Origin: Kaistia granuli DSM 23481
Lineage (GTDB): Bacteria > Pseudomonadota > Alphaproteobacteria > Rhizobiales > Kaistiaceae
DNA length: 64,000 bases
Assembly: GCF_000380505.1 (NCBI RefSeq)
Contig: NZ_AQYH01000007.1
Span: 248,001-312,000 of the forward strand
Reading direction: 5' to 3'
The notes below the pieces were generated by a model. It saw only the letters and a program-made list of their open reading frames with translations, was not told where the DNA came from and did not search any database. The position numbers and the translations under genes were made by a program. Position 1 is the first letter of the stretch. Each line of letters starts with the position of its first letter. Positions 47,388 to 57,465 of the stretch are shown in pieces.

Positions 47388-47480
47388 GCCGGCCCACAGG
47401 ATATTCCGGTTGTAGCCCGCCACTTATGCACCGCTTCCGGCGACCGGCGCGGCGGCGTCCGCAGCAATATATAAATCCAT

Positions 47481-47508
47481 TTGACTGAATAAATCATTGG
47501 GCTAACGT
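47481..47508 (+). promoter_or_regulatory. Candidate promoter of the ROK/importer operon
   Basis: TTGACT (47481-47486) and TAACGT (47503-47508) are separated by 16 bases, in an AT-rich patch that precedes the ROK start by about 25 bases. The -35 is good and the -10 is poor. Confidence 0.35.
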
Positions 47509-47532
47509 TGAGGTAACAGGACGGGAGCGACG

Positions 47533-48765
47533 ATGGCCCTGCGCGGCACCAACCAGGAGTTTGGGCGACCCTACAACCGGCGTATCGTGCTCGAGACGAT
47601 ACGGCTGGAAGCGCCCATTGCTCGCGGTGACATCGCCAGCCGCGTCGGCCTTACCGTCCAGACCGTCTCCACCATCATCCGCGAACTGGAACAGAACGGC
47701 TTTGTCACCGGCTCCCGAGACGCGCCCAAGGGCCGCGGACTGCCGCGCACGAGCCTGATGCTCAATCCGGAGGGCGGTTTCGCCATCGGCCTGCATGTGA
47801 CGCCGATCGGCATCGGCGCGGCGCTGGTCAACCTCGCCGGCGACATCGTCGGTAGCCGCTACCATGCCTTCGCGCCGGTCACTCCGGAGCGTTCCTTCGC
47901 CATCTTCGAGACCCTGATCGCCGAGATGCGGGCCCTGCGGCCGGATGCCCGGATGCTCGGAATCGGCGTCGCCATGCCGGGGCCGAACGACGTCGAGTCG
48001 ATGAGCTTCGTCGGCCCGACCACGCTGGAAGGCTGGAAGGGCGTCGATGTCGGCGGCCGCCTGACGGCCACGACCGGGCTGCCGGCCTTCGTTGGCACCG
48101 AACCGAGCGCCGCGGCGCTCGGCGAGCGTCTCTACGGCAAGGGCCGCGACCTCAACTCCTTCTACTATCTCTATGTCGGCGTCGGCTTCGGCGGCGCCAT
48201 GGTGCATGGCGGCAGCGTGCTGCTCGGCGCGCATGGCAATGCCGGCGAGATCGGCCATATCCCGATCGTGCCGGATGGCGATCTTTGCCCGTGCGGCAAT
48301 CGAGGCTGCCTGGAGCGCTATGTGTCGCTGGAGGCGCTCGACCGGCGCCTGAAGGCCGTCGATCCCGGCGCCGAGGTCGAGAGGGCGCTCGAGGATCATC
48401 CCGCCATCGTCGACGAGTGGATCGCCGAGACCGCGCCCGTATTGCGCCGGGCGATCGCCACCATCGAGAACCTGTTCGATCCCGAAGGCATCGTCATCAG
48501 CGGCTTCGCTTCGGAAGCGCTGCTGCGCCGCCTGTTCGCGGCGACCGAGCCGCTGATGCATTCCGTCGCCGAGCGCAGCGGGCGAACCTCGCCGCGGCTG
48601 CTGCTGTCGACCGAGGGCAAGGACGCCGTGATGCGGGGCTCCGCCGCCCTGGCGATCTCCGGCGTGCTGTCCCCCCGTTTTGGTCTTCTTTTCGCCGGCG
48701 AGGAGGAGCGCACCGATCGCGATCCGATCATGACCGGCCCGGCAAAGAAAGAGGTAGCTGCATGA
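47533..48765 (+). CDS. ROK family transcriptional regulator
   Basis: The 410-residue protein has an N-terminal winged helix-turn-helix (about 15-70; RGDIASRVGLTVQTVSTIIR) and a ROK domain. The ROK zinc motif is complete (GHIPIVPDGDLCPCGNRGCLERY split as GHIPIVPDGDLCPCG and NRGCLERY). The kinase motif NDxNxAALGE is replaced by TEPSAAALGE, so the catalytic Asp is missing and it is a pure sugar-sensing repressor or activator. It is the first gene of its operon and overlaps the ATPase start by ATGA, so it controls its own importer. Ligand unknown. Confidence 0.92.
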   Translation: MALRGTNQEFGRPYNRRIVLETIRLEAPIARGDIASRVGLTVQTVSTIIRELEQNGFVTGSRDAPKGRGLPRTSLMLNPEGGFAIGLHVTPIGIGAALVNLAGDIVGSRYHAFAPVTPERSFAIFETLIAEMRALRPDARMLGIGVAMPGPNDVESMSFVGPTTLEGWKGVDVGGRLTATTGLPAFVGTEPSAAALGERLYGKGRDLNSFYYLYVGVGFGGAMVHGGSVLLGAHGNAGEIGHIPIVPDGDLCPCGNRGCLERYVSLEALDRRLKAVDPGAEVERALEDHPAIVDEWIAETAPVLRRAIATIENLFDPEGIVISGFASEALLRRLFAATEPLMHSVAERSGRTSPRLLLSTEGKDAVMRGSAALAISGVLSPRFGLLFAGEEERTDRDPIMTGPAKKEVAA

Positions 48766-49565
48766 CCACCGAAGCGCCGCTGCTGCGGCTCGAGAACATC
48801 TCCAGGAGCTTCGGCGCAATCCAGGCGTTGCGCGACATCTCGTTTGAGATCGGACGCGGCGAGGTCGTGGCGCTGCTCGGCGACAATGGCGCCGGCAAGT
48901 CGACGCTGGTGAAGATCATTTCGGGCGGCCTGGAGCCGAGTTCAGGCCGGGTCATCTATGACGGCGCGGAGCGCCATTTCACCTCGCCCGCCGACGGCAA
49001 GGCAGCCGGCATCGAGACCGTCTACCAGGACCTGTCGCTCTGCACGAATGTCGACGTCGTGGCGAACTTCTTCATGGGCCGCGAGATCGTGAAGAAGTAT
49101 CTCGGCGTGCCCGTGCTGCAGGAAAAGGCGATGGAGGAGATCGTTGCCAAGGCGCTGTCCGACGCCGGCACGAAGATCCCGTCCCTCCGGACCAATGTCG
49201 AGCATCTCTCCGGCGGCCAGCGCCAGGCGATCGAGCTGAACCGCTTCGTCCATTGGGGCGGCAAGCTGGTGCTGCTCGACGAACCGTTCGCAGCGCTCGG
49301 CGTCGAGCAGACGCGGCGCGGCCTGGAACTGATCCGCCGCATCGCCGACCAGGGCATCGGCGTCATCTTCATCACCCACATCATGAGCCAGGCCTTCCAG
49401 GTGGCCGACCGCATGGTGGTGATCCGGCAGGGCAAGGTCGCCGGCGATGTCCGTCGCTCCGAGACTTCGGCCGACGAGATCGTGCAACTGATTACCGGCG
49501 AGGCACTGGGCGGCCGCGCGCGGAGTATCGACCAGGACAATGGTCAAGCCCATCCGGCGGCATAG
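48762..49565 (+). CDS. Sugar ABC transporter ATP-binding protein, single domain (FrcA-like)
   Basis: The 267-residue ATPase has one nucleotide-binding domain, unlike the two-domain AraG type: Walker A GDNGAGKS (40-47), VYQDLSL Q-loop, LSGGQRQA signature and VLLDEPFAALG. The short form is the one used by fructose-type FrcA systems and would act as a dimer. ATG 48762 overlaps the ROK stop. It precedes a binding protein and an RbsC-type permease, giving a complete importer. The sugar is not identified. Confidence 0.92.
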   Translation: MTTEAPLLRLENISRSFGAIQALRDISFEIGRGEVVALLGDNGAGKSTLVKIISGGLEPSSGRVIYDGAERHFTSPADGKAAGIETVYQDLSLCTNVDVVANFFMGREIVKKYLGVPVLQEKAMEEIVAKALSDAGTKIPSLRTNVEHLSGGQRQAIELNRFVHWGGKLVLLDEPFAALGVEQTRRGLELIRRIADQGIGVIFITHIMSQAFQVADRMVVIRQGKVAGDVRRSETSADEIVQLITGEALGGRARSIDQDNGQAHPAA

Positions 49566-49622
49566 GCTGGCAAGAGCCGAAACCGCACCTTCCAGACTAC
49601 GAACACCAGCTGAGGGAGCCAT

Positions 49623-50672
49623 ATGATGAAGCGTTTGATGGGTGTCCTGGCGGGAGCCGTCGTGCTCGGCGCCGCAACCTTCCTGACGCCGGCCGCTTGG
49701 GCCGCCGACAAGGGCAAGGTCTATTACCTGGTGCCGACCCTGCTGGACGAATTCCAGACGGGATCGGTGACCGCCATCACCAAGTTCATGAAGGATGTCG
49801 GCTACGAGACCGTCGCGCTCAATGCCGACAACAAGACCGATGTCCAGCAGGGCCAGATGAATGACGTCATCGCCCTGAAGCCGTCGGCGATCGTGCTCGC
49901 CGCCGTCGATTTCAACGCCCTGAAGCCGCAGATCGAGGCGGCCCGCGCCGCCGGCATCCCGGTCATGCAGTTCGACCGCCAGATCACCTCGACCAAGAGT
50001 GATCTGACCTCGGTCGCCGGCACGATCGAGATCGGCCACGTCGCGGCTGCCGAGATCGAGCGCCTGCTCAAGGAGAAGAACGGTGCCGTGAAGGGCAAGG
50101 TGCTGCAGGTCCTCGGCGACCCCGGCGATCCCTACACGCTCGACATCCAGAAGGGTTTCGAGGAGAAGATGAAGGCGTTCCCGGACGTCACCATCATTTC
50201 GCATCCGGCCATGCAGTGGGAGGCCTCGAACGCCGGTTCGATCGTCGCCGATCAGCTGCTCGCCAACCCTGACATCGACCTGATCTTCGTGCATGCCGCC
50301 CATCTCTCGGTCGCCGCCGTCGCGGCGCTCGAGGCGGCCGGCAAGAAGCCGGGCGACATCATGCTCGTCTCGTCGAACGGCGCTCCGGTCGGTCTCGACC
50401 TGATCCGCAAGGGCTGGCAGCAGGTCGAGGTCGAGCAGCCGCTGTTCGCCCAGGCCGCAGCGCTCGCCATGTTCACCGACAAGGTCGTGAACAAGCAGGA
50501 GATCAAGCCCGGCACCTATGACGTGCTCGGTCTCGAAGGCGTCATGACGATCGAGGACTGGGGTCCGAACATCAAGATCCCGGGCGCCGCGATCACCAAG
50601 GACAACATCGACGACCCACGCTTCTGGGGCAACATGAAGACACCGGAAGCGCCGGTTAAGTCGGTCGAGTAA
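49623..50672 (+). CDS. Sugar ABC transporter substrate-binding protein (ribose type)
   Basis: The 349-residue periplasmic protein has a signal peptide of about 27 residues (ending PAAWA) and a type I fold: [20 protein letters not shown], the sugar-contact [31 protein letters not shown] and the C-terminal hinge. It starts at ATG 49623 or the adjacent ATG 49626, after GAGGGAGCC. It lies between the single-domain ATPase and permease genes, and a hairpin follows its stop. Confidence 0.92.
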   Translation: MMKRLMGVLAGAVVLGAATFLTPAAWAADKGKVYYLVPTLLDEFQTGSVTAITKFMKDVGYETVALNADNKTDVQQGQMNDVIALKPSAIVLAAVDFNALKPQIEAARAAGIPVMQFDRQITSTKSDLTSVAGTIEIGHVAAAEIERLLKEKNGAVKGKVLQVLGDPGDPYTLDIQKGFEEKMKAFPDVTIISHPAMQWEASNAGSIVADQLLANPDIDLIFVHAAHLSVAAVAALEAAGKKPGDIMLVSSNGAPVGLDLIRKGWQQVEVEQPLFAQAAALAMFTDKVVNKQEIKPGTYDVLGLEGVMTIEDWGPNIKIPGAAITKDNIDDPRFWGNMKTPEAPVKSVE

Positions 50673-50688
50673 CGGTTCCATGCAACTC

Positions 50689-50716
50689 GTCGTCCCGGCC
50701 AGCCGGTCGGGACGAC
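50689..50716 (+). promoter_or_regulatory. Intercistronic hairpin after the ribose-type binding-protein gene
   Basis: GTCGTCCCGGCC (50689-50700) pairs with GGTCGGGACGAC (50705-50716) with one mismatch and is followed by TTTGCTTCCT. It resembles a leaky terminator before the permease gene. Confidence 0.65.
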
Positions 50717-50840
50717 TTTGCTTCCTCGTGTCGTCGCCGGCCTGGCCGCCGACGGCGCGGGACAGTTCCAGGCGGCCGCGCTGCTGAAGCCGGCGTCCCT
50801 GAAGCCTGTCCGCCATCGCCGCAACACCCGGAGCCGCTCC

Positions 50841-51839
50841 ATGGTCTCGTCCAATCGCCGGGCCGCGATCGAATTCGTCCTCGATCATCTCGTCTGGTTC
50901 ATCCTCATCGCCGTGCTGGCGCTGTTCTCGCTGACGATCCCGAACTATTTCCAGATCGGCATCTTCGCCAACATCGTCGAGCAGTCGACCTTCGTCGGCA
51001 CGCTGGCGATTGGCCTCTCCCTGCTGATCATCGCCGGCTATATGGACCTTTCCATCGAGTCCGTGATGGCGCTCGCCGCCATGGTGGTGGGAATCCTGTT
51101 CGCCAAGTCGGGCGTCGGTCTCGGCATCGCTTTCACGCCAGAATGGCTGGTGGTGCCGATCTCACTCGCCGTCGCGCTGGCGATTGGCGCCATGGTCGGA
51201 GCTAGCAACGCGCTCTTCGTCGTCAAGCTGAAGATGAACTCGTTCATCGTCACGCTCGCCGCCTATATCTGGGGCCGCGGACTGGTCGTCGCGCTGTCCG
51301 GTGGTCGCTCGGCGCAGGAACTGCCGGCCGAGCTCCGCTTTCTCGCGATCCAGCGCTTCCTGCAGATCCCGCTGATGGCCTGGATCGCCATCATCGCCAC
51401 GCTGGTCTTCGCCTTCATCCTCAACCGGACGCCGTTCGGCCGCCACCTGCTGATGATCGGCGGCAATCCGACCGCCGCCTATCGCGCCGGCATCAAGGTC
51501 GACCGGCTGACGGCGACCACCTTCGTCCTCGCCGGCGCCATCGCCGGCCTGGCCGGCTGGCTGCTGGCGATCCGGACCTCCGGCGCGACCGCCAATCTCG
51601 GCGTCGGCATGTTGTTCCAGACCTTCGCGGCCGTGGTCATCGGCGGCGTTAGCCTCAAGGGTGGCGTCGGCAGCTTGCCGGGCGTCTATGCCGGCGTGCT
51701 GCTGCTCGCCTCGATCCAGACCGCGATCAACCTGATGGGCATGCCGGCGCACTTCACCCAGTTGATCCAGGGCGGCATGGTTCTCGTGGCGGTGCTGCTC
51801 GATACCTTCAAACTCAGCATCAGAAAGAGGCTCGCGTAA
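50841..51839 (+). CDS. Sugar ABC transporter permease, RbsC/FrcC type
   Basis: The 332-residue inner-membrane protein has about ten hydrophobic segments with family motifs AGYMDLSIESVMALAAMV, NALFVVKLKMNSFIVTLAAY, FGRHLLMIGGNPTAAYRAG and GGVSLKGGVGSLPGVYAG. ATG 50841 follows CCGGAGCC; the longer frame contains the hairpin region and is rejected. Its stop overlaps the SDR start (TAATG). Confidence 0.92.
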   Translation: MVSSNRRAAIEFVLDHLVWFILIAVLALFSLTIPNYFQIGIFANIVEQSTFVGTLAIGLSLLIIAGYMDLSIESVMALAAMVVGILFAKSGVGLGIAFTPEWLVVPISLAVALAIGAMVGASNALFVVKLKMNSFIVTLAAYIWGRGLVVALSGGRSAQELPAELRFLAIQRFLQIPLMAWIAIIATLVFAFILNRTPFGRHLLMIGGNPTAAYRAGIKVDRLTATTFVLAGAIAGLAGWLLAIRTSGATANLGVGMLFQTFAAVVIGGVSLKGGVGSLPGVYAGVLLLASIQTAINLMGMPAHFTQLIQGGMVLVAVLLDTFKLSIRKRLA

Positions 51840-52630
51840 TGAGCACTACGTCTCAACGTCTCGACGGCCGTGTCGCGCTCGTCGTGGGCGGGGCGCGCGG
51901 TATTGGCGGCGGCATCGCCGCCCGCTTTGCCGCCGAAGGCGCCCGTGTGGTCGTCGCCGACACCGAGATCGAGGCGGGCGAGGCCTTCGTGGCGTCGCTT
52001 GGCGGCCCGGAAAAGGCGCGCTTCATCCAGACGGACATCTCGAAGCAGGCGGATGCCGAGCGCGCGGTCGCGGAAGCCGTGACCCATTTCGGCGGTCTCG
52101 ATATCGCCGTGCAGAATGCCGGCATCTATCCCTGGACCTTGATCGAGAACATCGAGCCGGAAGAATGGGACGCCGTGCTCGGCGTCAATCTGCGCGGCAC
52201 CTTCCTGGTGGCGCGCGCGGCGCTGCCGGTCATGCGGGCCAAGGGCTATGGGCGGATGATCTTCACCTCGTCGATCACCGGCCCGCGCGTCTCCAGCCCC
52301 GGTCATGGCCACTACTCGGCCTCGAAGGCCGGCATCAACGGCTTCATCAAGTCGGCGGCGCTGGAATTCGCCGGCTACGGCATCACCGTCAACGGCATCG
52401 AGCCCGGCAACATCCTGACCGAAGGCATGAAGGCCGGCCGCAGCGCCGCCTTCATCAAGGGCATGGAGGATTCGATCCCGCTCGGCCGTCTCGGCACGCC
52501 GGAGGATATCGCCAATGCGGCACTGTTCCTGGCCTCGGACGAGTCCGCCTACATCACCGGCACGACGATCGTCGTCGATGGCGGCCAGACCTTGCCCGAG
52601 AGCAAGGATTTCCGCCTGACGCCGCCCTAG
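51839..52630 (+). CDS. SDR family oxidoreductase
   Basis: The 263-residue short-chain dehydrogenase has GGARGIGGGIA as its cofactor loop (atypical GG at the start, where TG is usual), Asp after the second strand (VVADTE) favouring NAD, QNAGIYP, the catalytic Ser in FTSSITGP and Tyr/Lys in YSASK. Its start overlaps the permease stop, so it is translationally coupled to the importer and probably oxidises or reduces the imported sugar or polyol. A strong terminator follows. Confidence 0.9.
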   Translation: MSTTSQRLDGRVALVVGGARGIGGGIAARFAAEGARVVVADTEIEAGEAFVASLGGPEKARFIQTDISKQADAERAVAEAVTHFGGLDIAVQNAGIYPWTLIENIEPEEWDAVLGVNLRGTFLVARAALPVMRAKGYGRMIFTSSITGPRVSSPGHGHYSASKAGINGFIKSAALEFAGYGITVNGIEPGNILTEGMKAGRSAAFIKGMEDSIPLGRLGTPEDIANAALFLASDESAYITGTTIVVDGGQTLPESKDFRLTPP

Positions 52631-52648
52631 TCGGGCGAACGGATGTCG

Positions 52649-52675
52649 CCTGTCCCGACCAGCGGTCGGGACAGG
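52649..52675 (+). terminator. Terminator between convergent SDR and hydrolase genes
   Basis: A perfect 12-bp stem (CCTGTCCCGACC with GGTCGGGACAGG, loop AGC) is followed by TTGTTGTTG. It ends the ROK/importer/SDR operon and may also serve the leftward hydrolase gene. Confidence 0.75.
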
Positions 52676-52691
52676 TTGTTGTTGCCACTCT

Positions 52692-53363
52692 CTAGACGGC
52701 TGCCTTGTTGCCGAGCGCGGCGAGCATCGCGGTCGTCAGCTCGACCTCGTCGGCGTTCACGCCATGCGCGGAGCCCTGGTAGATTCGCTTGGTCACCGTC
52801 GCGCCGGCCTTGGCGAAACGGGCCGCCGTTTCCTCGACGCGGGCGAGCGGGATGTGGCCGTCGCGCTCGGCGCAGCCGAGCAGGACCGGCGTTCCGGCGA
52901 GATCGCCGGATCCGTCCCACATCTCGTTCTCCGCGCCGATCAGGCCGCCGCTCAGCCCGACGGCGCCGCCATAGAGCCCCGGCTTGCGGGCCACGGCCTC
53001 CAGCGCCAGGCAGGCGCCTTGCGAGAAGCCGAGCAGCACGATCCGCTCGCGCGGAATGCCGGCCCCGATGATGTCGTCGACGAGGCTATGGACGATGCCG
53101 AGCGCCGAGCCGAGCCAGGGCTCGTTCAGCGCCCGCGGTTCCATGAAGCGCTGTGGATACCAGACCGAGCCCGCCGCCTGCGGCGCGAAATAGGCGATAT
53201 CGTCCTGGCCGAGATGATCGGACAGCCCGATGATGTCGTCGGCGGAGGCTCCCCGGCCATGCAGCGTGATGACGGCGCCGCGCGCGCCGGCAATCGGCGC
53301 GCCGGCGGTCAGGATCCGCTGGCCGGAGTGGGGGCCGGAGCCTCCCGTCCTGTCGATGGTCAT
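52692..53363 (-). CDS. Alpha/beta hydrolase, phospholipase/carboxylesterase type (MhqD-like)
   Basis: The 223-residue hydrolase has the oxyanion region LHGRGASADD, the nucleophile elbow GFSQGA (Ser114), and the remaining triad residues Asp168 (CAERDGHIP) and His200 (GSAHGV). It lies 18 bases downstream of a ring-cleaving dioxygenase-like gene on the same strand. In Firmicutes the MhqO dioxygenase and MhqD hydrolase pair protects against quinones and catechols, and the same pairing recurs in many proteobacteria. A role in detoxifying aromatic electrophiles is therefore plausible. Confidence 0.88.
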   Translation of the reverse strand: MTIDRTGGSGPHSGQRILTAGAPIAGARGAVITLHGRGASADDIIGLSDHLGQDDIAYFAPQAAGSVWYPQRFMEPRALNEPWLGSALGIVHSLVDDIIGAGIPRERIVLLGFSQGACLALEAVARKPGLYGGAVGLSGGLIGAENEMWDGSGDLAGTPVLLGCAERDGHIPLARVEETAARFAKAGATVTKRIYQGSAHGVNADEVELTTAMLAALGNKAAV

Positions 53364-53381
53364 ATCGTTCGTTCCCTGCCG

Positions 53382-54332
53382 TCAGAGCGGCTTCAGATTG
53401 TCTTCGATCGACTGGCGCCGGCCTTCGAGGAAGGGCGGCAGCGACAGATTCTCGCCGAGAGACTCCATCGGCTCGTCGGCGGTGAAGCCGGGGATGTCCG
53501 TGGCGATCTCGAACAGGATGCCGTTCGGCTCGCGGAAATAGAGCGAGCGGAAATAGTAGCGCTCGACCTCGCCGCTGGAGCCGATGCGGAAGTCGCGCAC
53601 CCGCTCGGCCCAGAGCCGCAGGCTGTCATAGTCGGGCGTGCGGAAGGCAACGTGGTGGACGCCGCCCGCGCCCTCGCGCGCCGTCGGCGCGTCCGGTTCG
53701 ACGACGACATGCAGTTCCGTCTCCGGTCCGCCGGTGCCCATCTGGTAGACGTGCACCCGGTTCGACGAGATCGCGCTCTGCGGATAGTCGCGCACCTTCT
53801 TCATGTGCATGACGCGGGTCAGCACCATCTCGGTCGGCGCCAGATCGCGCACGCTGATCGTGATCGGGCCGAGGCCGTGGATCTGATGCTCGGCCGGCAC
53901 GGTGCTCCGCTCCCAGGGATGGGTCGCCGCGACCGATCCGTTGTCGACCAGCGACAGGCGCTGACCTTCCGGATCCTCGAACACCAGGCCCTGGCGGCCG
54001 CCGACATCCGCGACGTCGCCGGTGGTGACGCCCTGGGCGCGCAGGTGATCGCGCCACCAGCCGAGGCTGCCGCCGTCGACACGGAAGCCGGTGCGGACGA
54101 TGGAATGGGTTCCGCGCCGGGCCGGGCCGACCGGCCAGTCGAAGAAGGTGATGTCGGAGCCCGGCGTCGCCGCGCCGTCGCCATAGAAGAGATGGTAGGC
54201 GCTGGTATCGTCCTGGTTGACCGTCTTCTTCACCAGACGAAGGCCGAGGACCTTGGTGTAGAAGGCGAGATTGCCCGGCGCGTCCGCCGTGATCGCGGTG
54301 AGATGGTGGAAGCCACCGAGCTGCAGATCCAT
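53382..54332 (-). CDS. VOC family ring-cleaving dioxygenase (MhqO-like)
   Basis: The 316-residue protein has two vicinal-oxygen-chelate modules. The metal ligands are in FHHLTA (His9/His10), GGVHHVAF (His226/His227) and ILFEIATD (Glu275), the His-His-Glu iron site of extradiol-type enzymes. The C-terminal FEIATDIPGFTADEP segment is characteristic of the MhqO-like group. It is the first gene of a two-gene unit with the MhqD-like hydrolase. Substrates of this group are hydroquinone- or catechol-like; the real one is unknown. Confidence 0.87.
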   Translation of the reverse strand: MDLQLGGFHHLTAITADAPGNLAFYTKVLGLRLVKKTVNQDDTSAYHLFYGDGAATPGSDITFFDWPVGPARRGTHSIVRTGFRVDGGSLGWWRDHLRAQGVTTGDVADVGGRQGLVFEDPEGQRLSLVDNGSVAATHPWERSTVPAEHQIHGLGPITISVRDLAPTEMVLTRVMHMKKVRDYPQSAISSNRVHVYQMGTGGPETELHVVVEPDAPTAREGAGGVHHVAFRTPDYDSLRLWAERVRDFRIGSSGEVERYYFRSLYFREPNGILFEIATDIPGFTADEPMESLGENLSLPPFLEGRRQSIEDNLKPL

Positions 54333-54737
54333 GATGTTCTCTCCATTGAGTGCGTTGGTCTGAAAATGGCTTTCTGCGACCGGAACTCAACCGTCCCGCC
54401 AGAATAAGGCTGTCTCCGGAGAATGGACAATCGCCGCCATTCGACGGTTGAGCTTCCCTTGAAGAATCCGTAGTAAGATTGCGATACTTCCGTAAGGGTA
54501 TTCCCTGCGTGCGGGCTTCCTGTGAAGAAGTTCTGGACGCGATTGCAGTCGCGACGCATTTTGCGTGCGTGACGTTGCGTGAGGCGGTAAGATACTCAAA
54601 TATCTCAGATATGGAGAGTGTGGCCCTGGCGCGAGAACCGGCTTGCTCGAGGGTGGAAGGAGACGGCGGCGTTCGCGCGAAGGGAGGCGCGGGGTCGGCG
54701 AACCGGTCCAATCAAGAATATCTAGGGAGGCTACAAC
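54333..54737. promoter_or_regulatory. Divergent regulatory region between the dioxygenase and sugar importer
   Basis: These 405 bases have no credible gene. They contain a 10-bp inverted repeat CTCAACCGTC/GACGGTTGAG (54386-54395 and 54443-54452) enclosing the palindrome TCTCCGGAGA (54413-54422) near the dioxygenase start. ATATCTCAGATAT (54600-54612) lies about 130 bases before the importer. An AT-richer patch from 54590 to 54615 could hold the importer promoter. Confidence 0.45.
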
Positions 54738-55865
54738 ATGGTGAAGCTCATCCGGCAGCTCCTGGCGACGACGATCGCCATCGGCGCCCTCGCCACCGCG
54801 GCGCATGCCGCTGGTCCCGAAATCGTGGCGGGACCGAGCAACGACCCCAACTGCTTCAAGCCGTGGACGGCGGACACGAAATTCTTCAAGTTCCCGAAGA
54901 AGGAAGGTCCGTACCGGATCGCGCTGGCCAACGGGTTCATCGGCAATACCTGGCGCATCCAGATGATCCAGACGGCGAAGGCCTATGCCGAGCAGCCGGA
55001 CGTCAAGGCGAAGCTCAAGGAATTCAAGGTCGTCTCGACCGGTGACGACGTCGCCGCGCAGATCGCCGCCGTCGATAACTTCATCAATTCGGGCTACGAC
55101 GCGATCGTCGTCAACGCCCAGAACCCGACCTCCTTCAAGCCGGTGATCAAGCGCGCCAAGGCGGCCGGCGTCGTGCTCGTCGCCTTTGACAATACGCTCG
55201 ACACCGACGAGGCGATCAACGTCAACGTCAGCCAGAAGGGCCTCGGCGAGCTCTGGGGCCAGTGGATGGTCGACCACTTGCCCGAGGGCGGCAAGCTGCT
55301 CGAGGTGCGCGGCGTGACCGGCACCTCGGTTGACCGCGATCGTCATGAAGGCATCCAGGAAGTGCTCGCCAAGTCCGGCAAGAAGTTCGAGACCGTCGAG
55401 GTCATCGGCCGCTGGGACGACGGCACGGCGCAGAAGGTGACGGCCGATGCGGTCGCCGTGCACAAGAAGTTTGACGGCGTCACCGTCCAGGGCGGTTCGA
55501 CCGGCACGGTTCGGGCGCTGATGGATGCCGGTCATCCGTTCGTTCCCGTCGGCGGCGAGACCGAGAACGGCTTCCGCAAGCTCTGCGCCGAGCATACGGG
55601 CGACGGCCTGAAATGCGTTTCGGCCGGATCCGGCCCGGCCCAGGTCGCGGTCGCCATCAAGACGGCGATCGAGGCGCTCGAAGGCAATGTCGTCCCGCAG
55701 TCGATCGAGCTGCCGCTCGCCATCGACAAGGACCCGGACTTCAAGGACGGCGTGAATTTCTACGCCAAGGAATCCGACAACTTCTTCGTCGGCAACGCCT
55801 TCCCCAGCTGCGGGATCAACTTCACCGCCCAGGAGATCATGGGCCAGAGCAAAGAGAACCAGTAG
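54738..55865 (+). CDS. Sugar ABC transporter substrate-binding protein
   Basis: The 375-residue periplasmic protein has a 24-residue signal peptide (ending AAHAA) and a type I sugar-binding fold: YRIALANGFIGNTWRIQMIQ, NSGYDAIVVNAQNPTSF, VLVAFDNTLDTDEAINV and TVQGGSTGTVRALMDAGHP. A cysteine pair (NDPNC near the N-terminus; also LCAEHTGDGLKC) may form disulfides. A ribosome site (CTAGGGAGGC) lies 10 bases upstream. It heads a four-gene importer and a GH1 glucosidase gene, so a beta-glucoside is the likely substrate. Confidence 0.92.
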   Translation: MVKLIRQLLATTIAIGALATAAHAAGPEIVAGPSNDPNCFKPWTADTKFFKFPKKEGPYRIALANGFIGNTWRIQMIQTAKAYAEQPDVKAKLKEFKVVSTGDDVAAQIAAVDNFINSGYDAIVVNAQNPTSFKPVIKRAKAAGVVLVAFDNTLDTDEAINVNVSQKGLGELWGQWMVDHLPEGGKLLEVRGVTGTSVDRDRHEGIQEVLAKSGKKFETVEVIGRWDDGTAQKVTADAVAVHKKFDGVTVQGGSTGTVRALMDAGHPFVPVGGETENGFRKLCAEHTGDGLKCVSAGSGPAQVAVAIKTAIEALEGNVVPQSIELPLAIDKDPDFKDGVNFYAKESDNFFVGNAFPSCGINFTAQEIMGQSKENQ

Positions 55866-55876
55866 CGCCTGTCTTT

Positions 55877-55908
55877 CCGGCTGGCGGGCCTTATGACCCG
55901 CCAGCCGG
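55877..55908 (+). promoter_or_regulatory. Intercistronic hairpin after the sugar-binding protein gene
   Basis: A perfect 12-bp stem (CCGGCTGGCGGG with CCCGCCAGCCGG, loop CCTTATGA) starts 12 bases after the stop. ATTCTGTCTCTCC follows, so some termination is possible before the ATPase gene. Confidence 0.7.
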
Positions 55909-55938
55909 ATTCTGTCTCTCCTTGCGTGGATCGCCGCC

Positions 55939-57461
<1,523 letters not shown>

Positions 57462-57465
<4 letters not shown>

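Noticed and set aside
48942-50888. 648-codon minus-strand frame
   Set aside because: Antisense to the ribose-type binding-protein and ATPase genes; shadow of real coding.
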